Below, one piece after another: positions 17,332-26,018 of a stretch of 26,024 nucleotides of DNA (position 1 is its first letter; each line of letters begins with the position of its first letter). The stretch is taken from NCBI GenBank assembly GCA_051747405.1, contig JBNJGC010000012.1, positions 1-26,024 on the forward strand. The letters run 5' to 3'. Both the position numbers and the translations under genes were made by a program. Source of the stretch: JAPHTQ01 sp051747405 (GTDB lineage Bacteria > Pseudomonadota > Gammaproteobacteria > Thiohalomonadales > Thiohalomonadaceae). The notes below the pieces were generated by a model. The model was not told where the DNA came from and ran no database searches. It saw only the letters and a list, made by a program, of their open reading frames with translations.

Positions 17332-17847
17332 ATGAGACGGGCCGCCATGGGTAGTCCCGATGAAAATACTCTGAAATCTACGGCGATGGCGGTGGCTGAG
17401 CGCCTTGGTGCCACGGGCGGGATGCTGGCTGCGGCGGAGTCGTGTACCGGCGGCTGGGTGGCGAAGGTCTGCACCGATCTGCCGGGTAGCTCTGCCTGGT
17501 TTGAGCGAGGCTTTGTCACCTATACCAATGCGGCGAAGCGGGAGATGCTGGGGGTGAAGGCGGTGACGTTGGAGGCCTATGGGGCCGTCAGCGAGCAGAC
17601 GGTCCTCGAGATGGCCGAGGGGGCCCTGCGCCACAGCCGGGCCCGATTGAGCCTGGCCATCAGCGGTATCGCCGGTCCCGGCGGCGGCAGCGCCGAGAAA
17701 CCGTTGGGCACGGTCTGGTTCGGCTGGTGTCGGCGGGGCGAGGCGCCGCAGGCGGAGCGCTGTTGTTTCGATGGGGATCGGGAACAGGTCAGGCGCCAGG
17801 CGGTGCAGCACGCCCTGGAGGGGGTGTTGCGGAGGATCGATGGCTGA
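17332..17847 (+). CDS. pncC: Nicotinamide-nucleotide amidohydrolase PncC (CinA C-terminal domain)
   Basis: A 171-residue stand-alone CinA C-terminal domain that closely resembles E. coli YgaD/PncC (165 residues). The conserved AAESCTGGWVAK is at 34-45, with the catalytic serine in ESCTGG. FERGFVTYTNAAK, GAVSEQTV and the ISGIAGPGGGSAEKPLGTVWF loop all match the family. The enzyme deamidates nicotinamide mononucleotide to nicotinate mononucleotide, recycling pyridine nucleotides. Position before recA is the ancestral arrangement, although here thpR and a WYL regulator have come between. The ATG at 17347 is an alternative start (166 residues); ribosome sites are weak for both. The stop overlaps the thpR start by 8 bp. 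Confidence 0.93.
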   Translation: MRRAAMGSPDENTLKSTAMAVAERLGATGGMLAAAESCTGGWVAKVCTDLPGSSAWFERGFVTYTNAAKREMLGVKAVTLEAYGAVSEQTVLEMAEGALRHSRARLSLAISGIAGPGGGSAEKPLGTVWFGWCRRGEAPQAERCCFDGDREQVRRQAVQHALEGVLRRIDG

Positions 17848-18388
17848 CCGGCAGAGGCAGCGCCTCTTCTTCGCCCTCTGGCCGGGTGACAAGGAGCGCG
17901 AACAGCTGCAAGCCTACCGGCCCCTGCTGCGTGGTTGCGGCGGTCGCCCGGTCCGTCGGGAAAACCTGCATCTGACGTTGGCCTTTCTCGGCAGCGTCGA
18001 CAGCCAAACCCGGGACAGTCTCACTGGCCATGTCGATCAATTCAAGCTCGCCCCTTTTACCCTCACACTGGACCGCCTGGGCTTTTGGCCCCGACCGCGT
18101 GTGCTCTGGCTGGGAAGCGAGCAGGTTGAGCCGGGGCTGGCCGCGCTGGTGAACGCCCTGTACGAAGCGATGGGGCAGGGCGGGCTTGAGTCGGAGCGAC
18201 GCCCCTTCCGCCCCCATATAACCTTGGTGCGCAAGGCGCATCGTGCCCCGCCGCAAACAGTGGCAGAGCCGCTGAAGTGGCTGGTGGACCGGTTTGTGTT
18301 GGTCGCCTCGGAGACGCGACCGGAGGGGGTGCATTATCAGATCCTGCGGGAGTGGGGGTTGGGTCCAAAGTTGAAAGTTGAAAGTTGA
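17840..18388 (+). CDS. thpR: RNA 2',3'-cyclic phosphodiesterase / 2'-5' RNA ligase ThpR
   Basis: A 182-residue 2H phosphoesterase. The two catalytic motifs are H44-L-T-L47 and H126-I-T-L129, in a sequence starting with the typical RLFFALWP strand. The family opens 2',3'-cyclic phosphates and can join or break 2'-5' RNA linkages in vitro; the cellular substrate is not settled. GGAGG lies just before the ATG, which overlaps the end of pncC by 8 bp, so the two form an operon. The last codons (PKLKVES) lie inside a tandem AAAGTTG repeat, so the C-terminal tail seems to have been made by the repeat element that follows. Confidence 0.92.
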   Translation: MADRQRQRLFFALWPGDKEREQLQAYRPLLRGCGGRPVRRENLHLTLAFLGSVDSQTRDSLTGHVDQFKLAPFTLTLDRLGFWPRPRVLWLGSEQVEPGLAALVNALYEAMGQGGLESERRPFRPHITLVRKAHRAPPQTVAEPLKWLVDRFVLVASETRPEGVHYQILREWGLGPKLKVES

Positions 18389-18569
18389 ATGTGCGCGAAT
18401 TTGCAAGGAGTCAGCTGTAGCACAGGCGCCAGGCAGCCGTGCAGAGCGAAGCTGTCACCTACGCCAGGCATCGCTATGGTATCGCCGCATGTGCCCCCGG
18501 ACGGGGCAGCCTGGCCTACGAACTGTCCGGAAATAGAATGCGCTTCTTGAAACTTTAAACTTGGAACTT
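18367..18569. repeat. Intergenic repeat element bounded by inverted heptamer arrays
   Basis: The left border is three perfect tandem AAAGTTG copies (18367-18387). The right border (18546-18569), read on the other strand, is AAGTTCC, AAGTTTA, AAGTTTC, AAG, the same 7-bp rhythm inverted. Inside are an imperfect inverted pair, GTAGCACAGGC (18417-18427) against GCCTGGCCTAC (18509-18519), and a direct repeat CGCCAGGCA at 18427 and 18462. The element fills the gap between convergent thpR and the WYL gene and touches both stop codons. It has no ORF or transposase and looks like a small non-autonomous or REP-like element, but other copies are not visible here. Confidence 0.55.
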
Positions 18570-19470
18570 ATTTGAACGCCCACTCCGCAAATGGTTCGAC
18601 CTCCTCCCGGTTGGCGACGATGAGCTGGTAGGCGTGCGGGTTGCGGGAGTGATCGGGGCTGGTGTCCACGCCCAGTTGCTGTAACAGGTAACCGAACAGG
18701 GCACGGCGGACTTCAATGGTGATCATGCCGTCGCTCGCGCCGTAATCCATCAGCAGGTTGAGCCGCTTCTTCTCCGGTAGCCCCGGGTGGGGTATCAATT
18801 CCAGCTGTAGCGTCTCCACCCAATCCTCATCGAACTCGGCGCTCGACTCCGCCGGCTCATCCACCATCTGCGCCGCGGCTATGCGCGAGAGTACAAAATC
18901 CCGAAAATCGAAGGTCTCCTCGCTGTAGGCGCGGATGTGCCAGCGCAGGCCGTTGTGGGCCAGGGAGTGGGGCTCGATGATCCGGGCCTCGTCGCTGTCG
19001 CGGTCGGAGAGGGAGCGGTAGTGCAGCAGCAACTTTTTCTGTTGCGCCACGGCGCGTAGCACCTGGGCGGTGATTTCCCGGTCAGGCAGACGGGCGGGGA
19101 TAGGGAGTCGCTCGGTGGGGATGCCAAAGACCAGCTCATCGCCGTAGGGGCCGTTCATGCCGGTAAGGTTGTGGGCGAACAGCGGCAGCACCCTGGCCGG
19201 GTCAAGTTCGGCGATGACGGGGGCGAAGTCGGGGCCCGGGATATATCCGAACAGTTGCTGTTTGTAGATGAGGTTGTCGGGCGCGAGTCGACCGTAGAGA
19301 CCGAAATCCTTGGTGGCGGCGGCATCGGAGATGCCGAAGGCGCGCGCCACATCGTTGCGGCTGACCACGCCGCAGTAGAAGGCCCGCACCTCAATGTACT
19401 GGAGGCGCTGCCGGGTGGCCCACTTCATCTCGTCAACCATCTTCTGCTGTGTCTTGTTCAGCGGTGTCAT
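18568..19470 (-). CDS. WYL-domain transcriptional regulator, BrxR/CapW-like
   Basis: A 300-residue protein with an N-terminal winged helix-turn-helix (about 18-85), a WYL domain (about 135-205, with RWHIRAY at 176-182) and a C-terminal WCX-like region (about 215-300). The N-terminus, with RQRLQYIEVRAFYCGVVSRNDVARAFGIS and then LAPDNLIY, is the pattern of BrxR/CapW repressors, known for controlling BREX, CBASS and other phage-defence operons. No defence genes are next to it: it reads away from recA and ends at the repeat element. It may act on its own promoter, on recA or elsewhere. AGGAG lies just before the ATG. It interrupts the usual pncC-recA neighbourhood, so it was probably inserted there. 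Confidence 0.85.
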   Translation of the reverse strand: MTPLNKTQQKMVDEMKWATRQRLQYIEVRAFYCGVVSRNDVARAFGISDAAATKDFGLYGRLAPDNLIYKQQLFGYIPGPDFAPVIAELDPARVLPLFAHNLTGMNGPYGDELVFGIPTERLPIPARLPDREITAQVLRAVAQQKKLLLHYRSLSDRDSDEARIIEPHSLAHNGLRWHIRAYSEETFDFRDFVLSRIAAAQMVDEPAESSAEFDEDWVETLQLELIPHPGLPEKKRLNLLMDYGASDGMITIEVRRALFGYLLQQLGVDTSPDHSRNPHAYQLIVANREEVEPFAEWAFK

Positions 19471-19504
19471 CGCCGCTCCTGCCCGTCGTTGCTATTGCGT
19501 CGGA

Positions 19505-19533
19505 AATATATATAAAAACAAACTCAAAGTAAA
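19505..19533 (-). promoter_or_regulatory. Possible sigma-70 promoter of the WYL regulator gene
   Basis: Read leftward, TTTACT (19533-19528) and TATATT (19510-19505) are 17 bp apart, matching the -35 in 4 of 6 and the -10 in 5 of 6 positions. Transcription would start near 19498, about 28 nt before the ATG. The area is very A/T-rich, so chance matches are easy. Confidence 0.4.
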
Positions 19534-19556
19534 ATATGTCTAGGTGATAAAAAATA

Positions 19557-19585
19557 TTGACACATGAAAATGTATAAGCTAGATT
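19557..19585 (+). promoter_or_regulatory. Sigma-70 promoter of recA with a palindrome in its spacer
   Basis: TTGACA (19557-19562, perfect -35) and TAGATT (19580-19585, 4 of 6) are 17 bp apart. The inferred start is near 19592, about 50 nt before the GTG. A palindrome ACAT-GAAA-ATGT (19562-19573) lies between the two elements and could be an operator. The standard gammaproteobacterial LexA box (CTGT-N8-ACAG) is not found in 19471-19641. Confidence 0.6.
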
Positions 19586-19588
19586 TCC

Positions 19589-19632
19589 CCTCAAGCATAG
19601 CGATGCAACCCGTTGAATAACCCGACTTGAGG
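19589..19632 (+). other. Possible recA leader stem covering the ribosome binding site
   Basis: CCTCAAG (19589-19595) can pair with CTTGAGG (19626-19632), which includes the first part of the GAGGAG ribosome site of recA. A small GCAT-AGCG-ATGC hairpin lies inside the 30-nt loop. If the transcript starts at or before 19589 this could limit recA translation; the predicted start at about 19592 would shorten the stem. Confidence 0.3.
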
Positions 19633-19641
19633 AGTAGGACC

Positions 19642-20685
19642 GTGGACGAGCAGAAGAAAAAGGCGTTATCCGCTGCACTGGGACAGATTGAAAAGCAGTT
19701 CGGCAAGGGCTCTGTGATGCGCATGGGCGACGAGAGCGTGGTGCGCAACATTGAGGCGATCTCCACCGGCTCGCTTGGGCTGGATGTGGCGCTGGGTATC
19801 GGTGGTCTGCCCAAGGGGCGGGTGGTCGAGGTCTACGGCCCGGAGTCGTCCGGCAAGACCACCCTGACCCTGCAGGTGGTGGCCGAGGCGCAGAAGGCGG
19901 GCGGTACCTGCGCCTTCGTCGACGCCGAGCATGCGCTCGACCCGCAGTACGCCGAGAAACTGGGCGTGGATGTGGACGAACTGCTGGTCTCCCAGCCCGA
20001 CACCGGCGAGCAGGCGCTGGAGATCGCCGACATGCTGGTCCGCTCCAGTGCCATCGATGTGGTGGTGGTCGACTCGGTGGCGGCGCTGACCCCCAAGGCG
20101 GAGATCGAGGGCGATATGGGCGACTCCCACGTCGGCCTGCAGGCGCGCCTGATGTCCCAGGCGCTGCGCAAGCTCACCGCCAACATCAAGCGCTCCAACA
20201 CGCTGGTGATCTTTATCAACCAGATCCGTATGAAGATCGGTGTGATGTTCGGCTCCCCCGAAACCACCACCGGCGGTAACGCGCTCAAGTTCTACTCCTC
20301 GGTTCGCATGGATATCCGCCGTATCGGTTCCATCAAAAAGGGCGACGAGGTGGTCGGCAACGAGACCCGCGTCAAGGTGGTGAAGAACAAGGTGGCCCCG
20401 CCGTTCAAACAGACCGAGTTCGATATCCTCTACGGCGAGGGGATCTCCCGCGAGGGCGAGATCATCGACATGGGCGTCAAGCTCAACATCGTCGACAAGT
20501 CCGGCGCCTGGTACAGCTACAACGGCGACCGCATCGGCCAGGGCAAGGACAACGTGCGCAACTTCCTCAAAGAGAATCCGGAGATCGCCGCCGATATCGA
20601 GGGGCGCATCCGCAGTGAGCTGCTCCCGAGTGCAAAGCCGGCGGAGGATAAGAAGGAGGCGTCGGCGGAGAAGGCCGAGGCGTGA
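19642..20685 (+). CDS. recA: Recombinase RecA
   Basis: The 347-residue protein starts with GTG (VDEQKKKALSAALGQIEKQFGKGSVMRMG), with GGAG 7 bp upstream. An in-frame TTG at 19627 lies inside the ribosome site and is not used. Walker A GPESSGKT is at 66-73, exactly as in E. coli. The ATPase core, the L1 and L2 DNA-binding loops (L2 around FGSPETTTGGNALKFYSS) and a charged Lys/Glu/Ala tail are present. RecA forms filaments on single-stranded DNA, drives strand exchange and triggers LexA self-cleavage. recX follows, and the AddAB-like pair in this window could supply the ends on which RecA loads. Confidence 0.98.
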   Translation: MDEQKKKALSAALGQIEKQFGKGSVMRMGDESVVRNIEAISTGSLGLDVALGIGGLPKGRVVEVYGPESSGKTTLTLQVVAEAQKAGGTCAFVDAEHALDPQYAEKLGVDVDELLVSQPDTGEQALEIADMLVRSSAIDVVVVDSVAALTPKAEIEGDMGDSHVGLQARLMSQALRKLTANIKRSNTLVIFINQIRMKIGVMFGSPETTTGGNALKFYSSVRMDIRRIGSIKKGDEVVGNETRVKVVKNKVAPPFKQTEFDILYGEGISREGEIIDMGVKLNIVDKSGAWYSYNGDRIGQGKDNVRNFLKENPEIAADIEGRIRSELLPSAKPAEDKKEASAEKAEA

Positions 20686-20817
20686 TGGGGGAGAGTAGCC
20701 TCCGCATTGCCCCGATCTCTTCGCGGGAGCGGTATTGATGGCGATTTTCGCACCACATTTTGTGCCGATTGCATTACACTACGGCTCTTTGCGCCCGACA
20801 CTTCCCGGTGGCTGCCG

Positions 20818-21267
20818 GTGAGTGAAGTCGACGCCTACCAGGCGGCGGTGGGCCTGCTGGCCCGGCGTGAGCACTCGGCGCGGGAGTTGGCGACCAAGCT
20901 TGCCGCCCGCGGCTACGCCGTCGAAGCGGTCGAGGCGGCACTGGCCCGGCTGGCAAGCGAGCGGCTGCAGAGCGACGAACGCTTTGCCGAGGCCTATCTG
21001 CGCCAGCGCAGCCAGAAGGGCTACGGCCCGCAGCGTATCGCCGCCGAACTGCGTGAGCGCGGGGTCGAAGACGATCTCATCAGCGAGGCCTTTCGCCGCG
21101 CAGAAGCGGAGGGCGAGGTCGACTGGTTCGCGCTGGCCGCCGCGGTCTACCGCAAGAAATACGGCAACGAGCCGCCTGGTGATAGGAAGGCGCGGGCCAA
21201 ACGCCAACGCTTTATGCTCTACCGCGGTTTCAGCCATGAGCAGATCACCGAGGCGACGGGCGATTGA
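20818..21267 (+). CDS. recX: Regulatory protein RecX
   Basis: A 149-residue all-helical protein of normal RecX length. Repeats of the RecX three-helix type are visible, for example ARRE-HSARELATKLAARGY, ERFAEAYLRQRSQKGYGPQRIAAELRERGV and KRQRFMLYRGFSHEQI. RecX caps and inhibits RecA filaments. The open frame extends upstream to 20707, but residues before the GTG at 20818 do not look like RecX, and SEVDAYQAAVGLLARREHS is the expected N-terminus. The ribosome site at this GTG is weak, so coupling to recA transcription is likely. The 132-bp gap after recA contains no terminator with a T run. Confidence 0.9.
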   Translation: MSEVDAYQAAVGLLARREHSARELATKLAARGYAVEAVEAALARLASERLQSDERFAEAYLRQRSQKGYGPQRIAAELRERGVEDDLISEAFRRAEAEGEVDWFALAAAVYRKKYGNEPPGDRKARAKRQRFMLYRGFSHEQITEATGD

Positions 21268-21303
21268 GACAACGATCCACAACCAGCAATTTCGGGTAAT
21301 TGA

Positions 21304-23931
<2,628 letters not shown>

Positions 23932-23945
23932 CTTGCGCCTACCCC

Positions 23946-23974
23946 TTTAAATTTGTCGTAAATTAGTGTTTAAT
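23946..23974 (+). promoter_or_regulatory. Sigma-70-like promoter before lysC
   Basis: TTTAAA (23946-23951) and TTTAAT (23969-23974) are 17 bp apart, matching 4 of 6 and 5 of 6 consensus bases. A start near 23981 would give a leader of about 39 nt. That leader contains a small hairpin AGCTC-CCA-GAGCT shortly before the lysC start. The AT-rich patch stands out from the GC-rich genes on both sides. Confidence 0.5.
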
Positions 23975-24019
23975 CACCGCCCTTTACAGACAAGCTCCCA
24001 GAGCTGAACAAAAGCTGAT

Positions 24020-25261
24020 ATGGCACTGATTGTTCAAAAATATGGCGGCACCTCCGTAGGCGCCGTGGATCGCATCGAAAATGTTGCGCGCAAGGTCAAG
24101 GGCTTTCGCGATCGGGGCGACGATGTGGTGGTCGTGGTCTCCGCCATGAGCGGTGAGACCAACCGACTGACCGATCTCGCCAAATCGATTAACCCCGAGA
24201 TGGACGCTCGCGAGTCCGATGTGCTGCTCTCCACCGGCGAGCAGGTGACCATTGCCCTGCTCTCCATGGCGCTGAAAAAGCTCGATTGCGACGCGCGCTC
24301 CTACACCGGCGGACAGGTCCATATCCTGACCGACAGCACACACAGCAAGGCGCGCATCGTCGATATCGACGAGAGTAAGATCCGCGGTGACCTTGAGCAG
24401 GGTCGCGTGGTCGTTGTCGCCGGCTTCCAAGGGGTGGACGAACACGGCAATATCACCACCCTCGGTCGAGGCGGTTCGGATACCACCGCCGTCGCTCTGG
24501 CCGCCGCCCTCAAGGCCGATGAGTGTCAAATCTACACCGACGTGGACGGCGTTTACACCACCGACCCGCGAGTGGTGTCCGAAGCTCGGCGCCTCAACCG
24601 CATCACCTTCGAAGAGATGCTTGAGATGGCCAGTCTGGGTTCGAAGGTATTGCAGATCCGCTCGGTGGAATTTGCCGGCAAGTACAACGTGCCGCTGCGC
24701 GTGCTCTCCTCCTTTGAAGGGAAAGAGGGCCCCGGCACCCTGATCACCTATGAGGAAGAAGGTATGGAAGAAGCGCTGATTTCCGGTATCGCGTTCAATC
24801 GTGACGAAGCCAAGCTGACCATTCAGGGCGTGCCGGACCAACCCGGCGTGGCCTACCGCATCCTCGGCCCGATTGGCGATGCCAACATCGAAGTCGATAT
24901 GATCGTCCAGAACGTCGGTGCCGACGATACCACCGACTTCACCTTCACGGTTCATCGTAACGACTACGAAAACGCTCTGGAACAGCTCAAGCAGACCGCC
25001 AAAGAGGTGGGTGCGCGTGAGGTGGCCGGGGATAGCAAGATCGTCAAGATCTCACTGGTCGGCGTCGGTATGCGCTCCCACGCAGGTATCGCCAGCACCA
25101 TGTTCGAGGCCTTGGCAAAAGAGGGCATCAACATTCGGATGATCTCCACCTCTGAGATCAAAATCTCCGTGGTTATCGATGAGAAATACCTCGAACTTGG
25201 CGTCCGTGCTCTGCACAGTGCCTTCAAGCTCGAAGAGGCCCCGGTCGCCACCACCGAATAG
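24020..25261 (+). CDS. lysC: Aspartate kinase, LysC type
   Basis: A 413-residue single-function aspartokinase making aspartyl phosphate for lysine, threonine, methionine and diaminopimelate synthesis. The kinase domain (about 1-240) begins ALIVQKYGGTSVG with KYGGTS at 7-12, and contains LGRGGSDTTAVALAAAL and YTDVDGVYTTDPR. Two ACT domains follow (about 265-410, including VPDQPGVAYRIL and VGVGMRSHAGIASTMF). They bind the feedback inhibitors lysine and/or threonine. The position between alaS and csrA is the Pseudomonas arrangement; enteric bacteria lack lysC here. An internal start for a separate regulatory subunit is noted at 24764. Confidence 0.97.
   Translation: MALIVQKYGGTSVGAVDRIENVARKVKGFRDRGDDVVVVVSAMSGETNRLTDLAKSINPEMDARESDVLLSTGEQVTIALLSMALKKLDCDARSYTGGQVHILTDSTHSKARIVDIDESKIRGDLEQGRVVVVAGFQGVDEHGNITTLGRGGSDTTAVALAAALKADECQIYTDVDGVYTTDPRVVSEARRLNRITFEEMLEMASLGSKVLQIRSVEFAGKYNVPLRVLSSFEGKEGPGTLITYEEEGMEEALISGIAFNRDEAKLTIQGVPDQPGVAYRILGPIGDANIEVDMIVQNVGADDTTDFTFTVHRNDYENALEQLKQTAKEVGAREVAGDSKIVKISLVGVGMRSHAGIASTMFEALAKEGINIRMISTSEIKISVVIDEKYLELGVRALHSAFKLEEAPVATTE
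24752..24766 (+). promoter_or_regulatory. Possible internal ribosome site and start for a LysC beta subunit
   Basis: Inside lysC, GAGGAAGAAGGT (24752-24763) lies directly before an in-frame ATG at 24764 (Met249). Translation from there would give a protein of about 165 residues holding only the two ACT domains. Bacillus and Corynebacterium lysC genes, and some of their homologues, make such a beta subunit from an internal start. The purine-rich stretch also encodes EEEG, so it could be a coincidence of codon choice. Confidence 0.45.
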
Positions 25262-25270
25262 GTGGCTTGA

Positions 25271-25299
25271 TTTGCGAAATACATGACCCAACCTACAAT
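25271..25299 (+). promoter_or_regulatory. Possible sigma-70 promoter of csrA
   Basis: TTTGCG (25271-25276, 3 of 6) and TACAAT (25294-25299, 5 of 6) are 17 bp apart. A start near 25306 would give a leader of about 106 nt. A perfect inverted repeat ACAGT-TACC-ACTGT (25313-25326) lies just after the inferred start and could be an operator or a leader hairpin. A second start downstream, from TCGACA near 25347, is possible but weaker. Confidence 0.4.
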
Positions 25300-25335
25300 A
25301 CCCACAGGCGTGACAGTTACCACTGTTATCCTGTA

Positions 25336-25411
25336 GGAGAACGTGTCGACAGATTCTGTAACATTCGTAACAGATTTGCTCGGCGATAAGGATTGAATAG
25401 GAGCAACGACA
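25336..25411 (+). promoter_or_regulatory. csrA leader with several GGA motifs, possible CsrA autoregulation site
   Basis: Three GGA motifs lie in the csrA leader: TAGGAG at 25335-25339, AAGGAT at 25388-25393 and AGGAG at 25399-25403. The last is the ribosome site, 8 bp before the ATG. CsrA is known to repress its own translation in E. coli by binding such sites around the Shine-Dalgarno sequence. Direct repeats (ACAGATT twice and GTAACA twice, 25349-25377) lie between the first and second motifs. Confidence 0.45.
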
Positions 25412-25600
25412 ATGCTGATTTTGACTCGGCGCGTGGGCGAGACCCTCGTCATTGGTGATGAAGTAACGGTGACCGTTCTCGGCATCAAAGGTAATCAGGT
25501 ACGTATCGGTGTGAATGCACCCAAAGACGTCTCTGTACATCGTGAAGAGATCTACGAGCGTATCAAGCGCGAAAAAGAGGGCAATCCGGGGAATTTTTAA
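25412..25600 (+). CDS. csrA: Carbon storage regulator CsrA (RsmA)
   Basis: The 62-residue length and the sequence MLILTRRVGETLVIGDEVTVTVLGIKGNQVRIGVNAPKDV (read in parts) are typical CsrA. The RNA-contacting residues of strand 1 (L4, R6, R7) and of strand 5 with the following segment (VHREEIYERI, including R44) are present. The homodimer binds GGA motifs in mRNA leaders, usually at the ribosome site, and alters translation and stability. Its activity is set by GGA-rich sponge RNAs; a candidate is encoded at 7728. AGGAG precedes the ATG. It lies 150 bp after lysC and 55 bp before tRNA-Ser. Confidence 0.98.
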   Translation: MLILTRRVGETLVIGDEVTVTVLGIKGNQVRIGVNAPKDVSVHREEIYERIKREKEGNPGNF

Positions 25601-25610
25601 GGATTAGCCC

Positions 25611-25639
25611 TTTACCTCGAACGACTACGCAGGTATCCT
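25611..25639 (+). promoter_or_regulatory. Possible promoter of tRNA-Ser
   Basis: TTTACC (25611-25616) and TATCCT (25634-25639) are 17 bp apart, each matching 4 of 6 consensus bases. Transcription would start near 25646, about 10 nt before the mature tRNA. ACTACGC and GCGTAGT (25623-25652) also form an inverted repeat here, which may instead be a weak csrA 3' hairpin. Confidence 0.35.
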
Positions 25640-25655
25640 TTCGCGCGTAGTTAAA

Positions 25656-25745
25656 GGAGAGCTGGCCGAGTGGCTGAAGGCGCACCCCTGCTAAGGGTGT
25701 ATAGGGGAAACTCTATCGAGGGTTCGAATCCCTCGCTCTCCGCCA
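25656..25745 (+). tRNA. tRNA-Ser (anticodon GCU)
   Basis: The 90-nt gene folds as a class II tRNA with a long variable arm. The acceptor stem is GGAGAGC with GCTCTCC, the D-arm GGCCGAGTGGC, the anticodon stem CACCC with GGGTG around CTGCTAA (anticodon GCT at 25690-25692), and the T-arm GAGGGTTCGAATCCCTC. The discriminator is G and CCA is encoded (25743-25745). It reads AGC and AGU. Its place after csrA matches other gammaproteobacteria. Confidence 0.98.
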
Positions 25746-25755
25746 TACAGCAGAT

Positions 25756-25780
25756 CACTGCATCATGGAGTGATGCAGTG
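25756..25780 (+). other. Perfect hairpin with a GGA loop after tRNA-Ser
   Basis: CACTGCATCA and TGATGCAGTG form a perfect 10-bp stem with the loop TGGAG. It begins 10 nt after the encoded CCA. No T run follows, so it is not a classic terminator. It may mark the 3' end or a processing point of the tRNA-Ser precursor. The loop displays the GGA recognised by CsrA. Confidence 0.6.
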
Positions 25781-25849
25781 GAGAATAGAGCGGCAGGAAT
25801 ATCTGCGGCTTTAATCTCTTAAATCGGGCTCGCCACCACGGTCCGGCCC

Positions 25850-25878
25850 TTGACAGCAGGAAGCTGTTTCTTGATAAT
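25850..25878 (+). promoter_or_regulatory. Strong sigma-70 promoter of tRNA-Arg
   Basis: TTGACA (25850-25855, perfect) and GATAAT (25873-25878, 5 of 6) are 17 bp apart. Transcription should start near 25885, a few nucleotides before the mature tRNA. The GC-rich segment between the -10 and the start (GCACCGC) resembles discriminators of stable RNA genes under stringent control. A perfect palindrome ACAGC-AGGAA-GCTGT (25853-25867) overlaps the -35 and spacer. Confidence 0.75.
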
Positions 25879-25890
25879 GCACCGCTTCAC

Positions 25891-25967
25891 GCGCCTGTAG
25901 CTCAGCTGGATAGAGTACCTGGCTACGAACCAGGCGGTCGGAGGTTCGAATCCTTCCAGGCGCGCCA
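25891..25967 (+). tRNA. tRNA-Arg (anticodon ACG)
   Basis: The 77-nt gene has acceptor GCGCCTG with CAGGCGC, the D-arm GCTCAGCTGGATAGAGT, the anticodon stem CCTGG with CCAGG around CTACGAA (anticodon ACG at 25925-25927) and a T-arm with GGTTCGAATCC. The discriminator is G and CCA is encoded (25965-25967). A34 is expected to be edited to inosine by TadA so that CGU, CGC and CGA are read. Confidence 0.98.
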
Positions 25968-25985
25968 AATTAAAGCAGTATCGTC

Positions 25986-26018
25986 AACGGGTTAGGGTTA
26001 ACGCTCTAACCCGTTTTT
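25986..26018 (+). terminator. Rho-independent terminator after tRNA-Arg
   Basis: AACGGGTTAG (25986-25995) and CTAACCCGTT (26006-26015) form a perfect 10-bp stem with a 10-nt loop, running into a five-T tract (26014-26018). It lies 18 nt after the end of tRNA-Arg and should end that transcript. Confidence 0.88.

Noticed and set aside
18367..18569. CRISPR-like array at the AAAGTTG repeats
   Set aside because: The units are 7-bp direct tandem copies with no spacers and there are no cas genes.
20707..20817. Extended N-terminus of RecX from the ATG at 20707
   Set aside because: The extra 37 residues are Cys/Arg-rich and unlike RecX, and the GTG at 20818 restores the usual length and start.
25358..25375. 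CTGT-N10-ACAG before csrA as a LexA box
   Set aside because: The spacing is two bases longer than the CTGT-N8-ACAG consensus, and csrA is not a known SOS gene.
25620..25655. ACTACGC/GCGTAGT inverted repeat as a csrA terminator
   Set aside because: No T run follows, the loop is large, and the segment overlaps a possible tRNA-Ser promoter.
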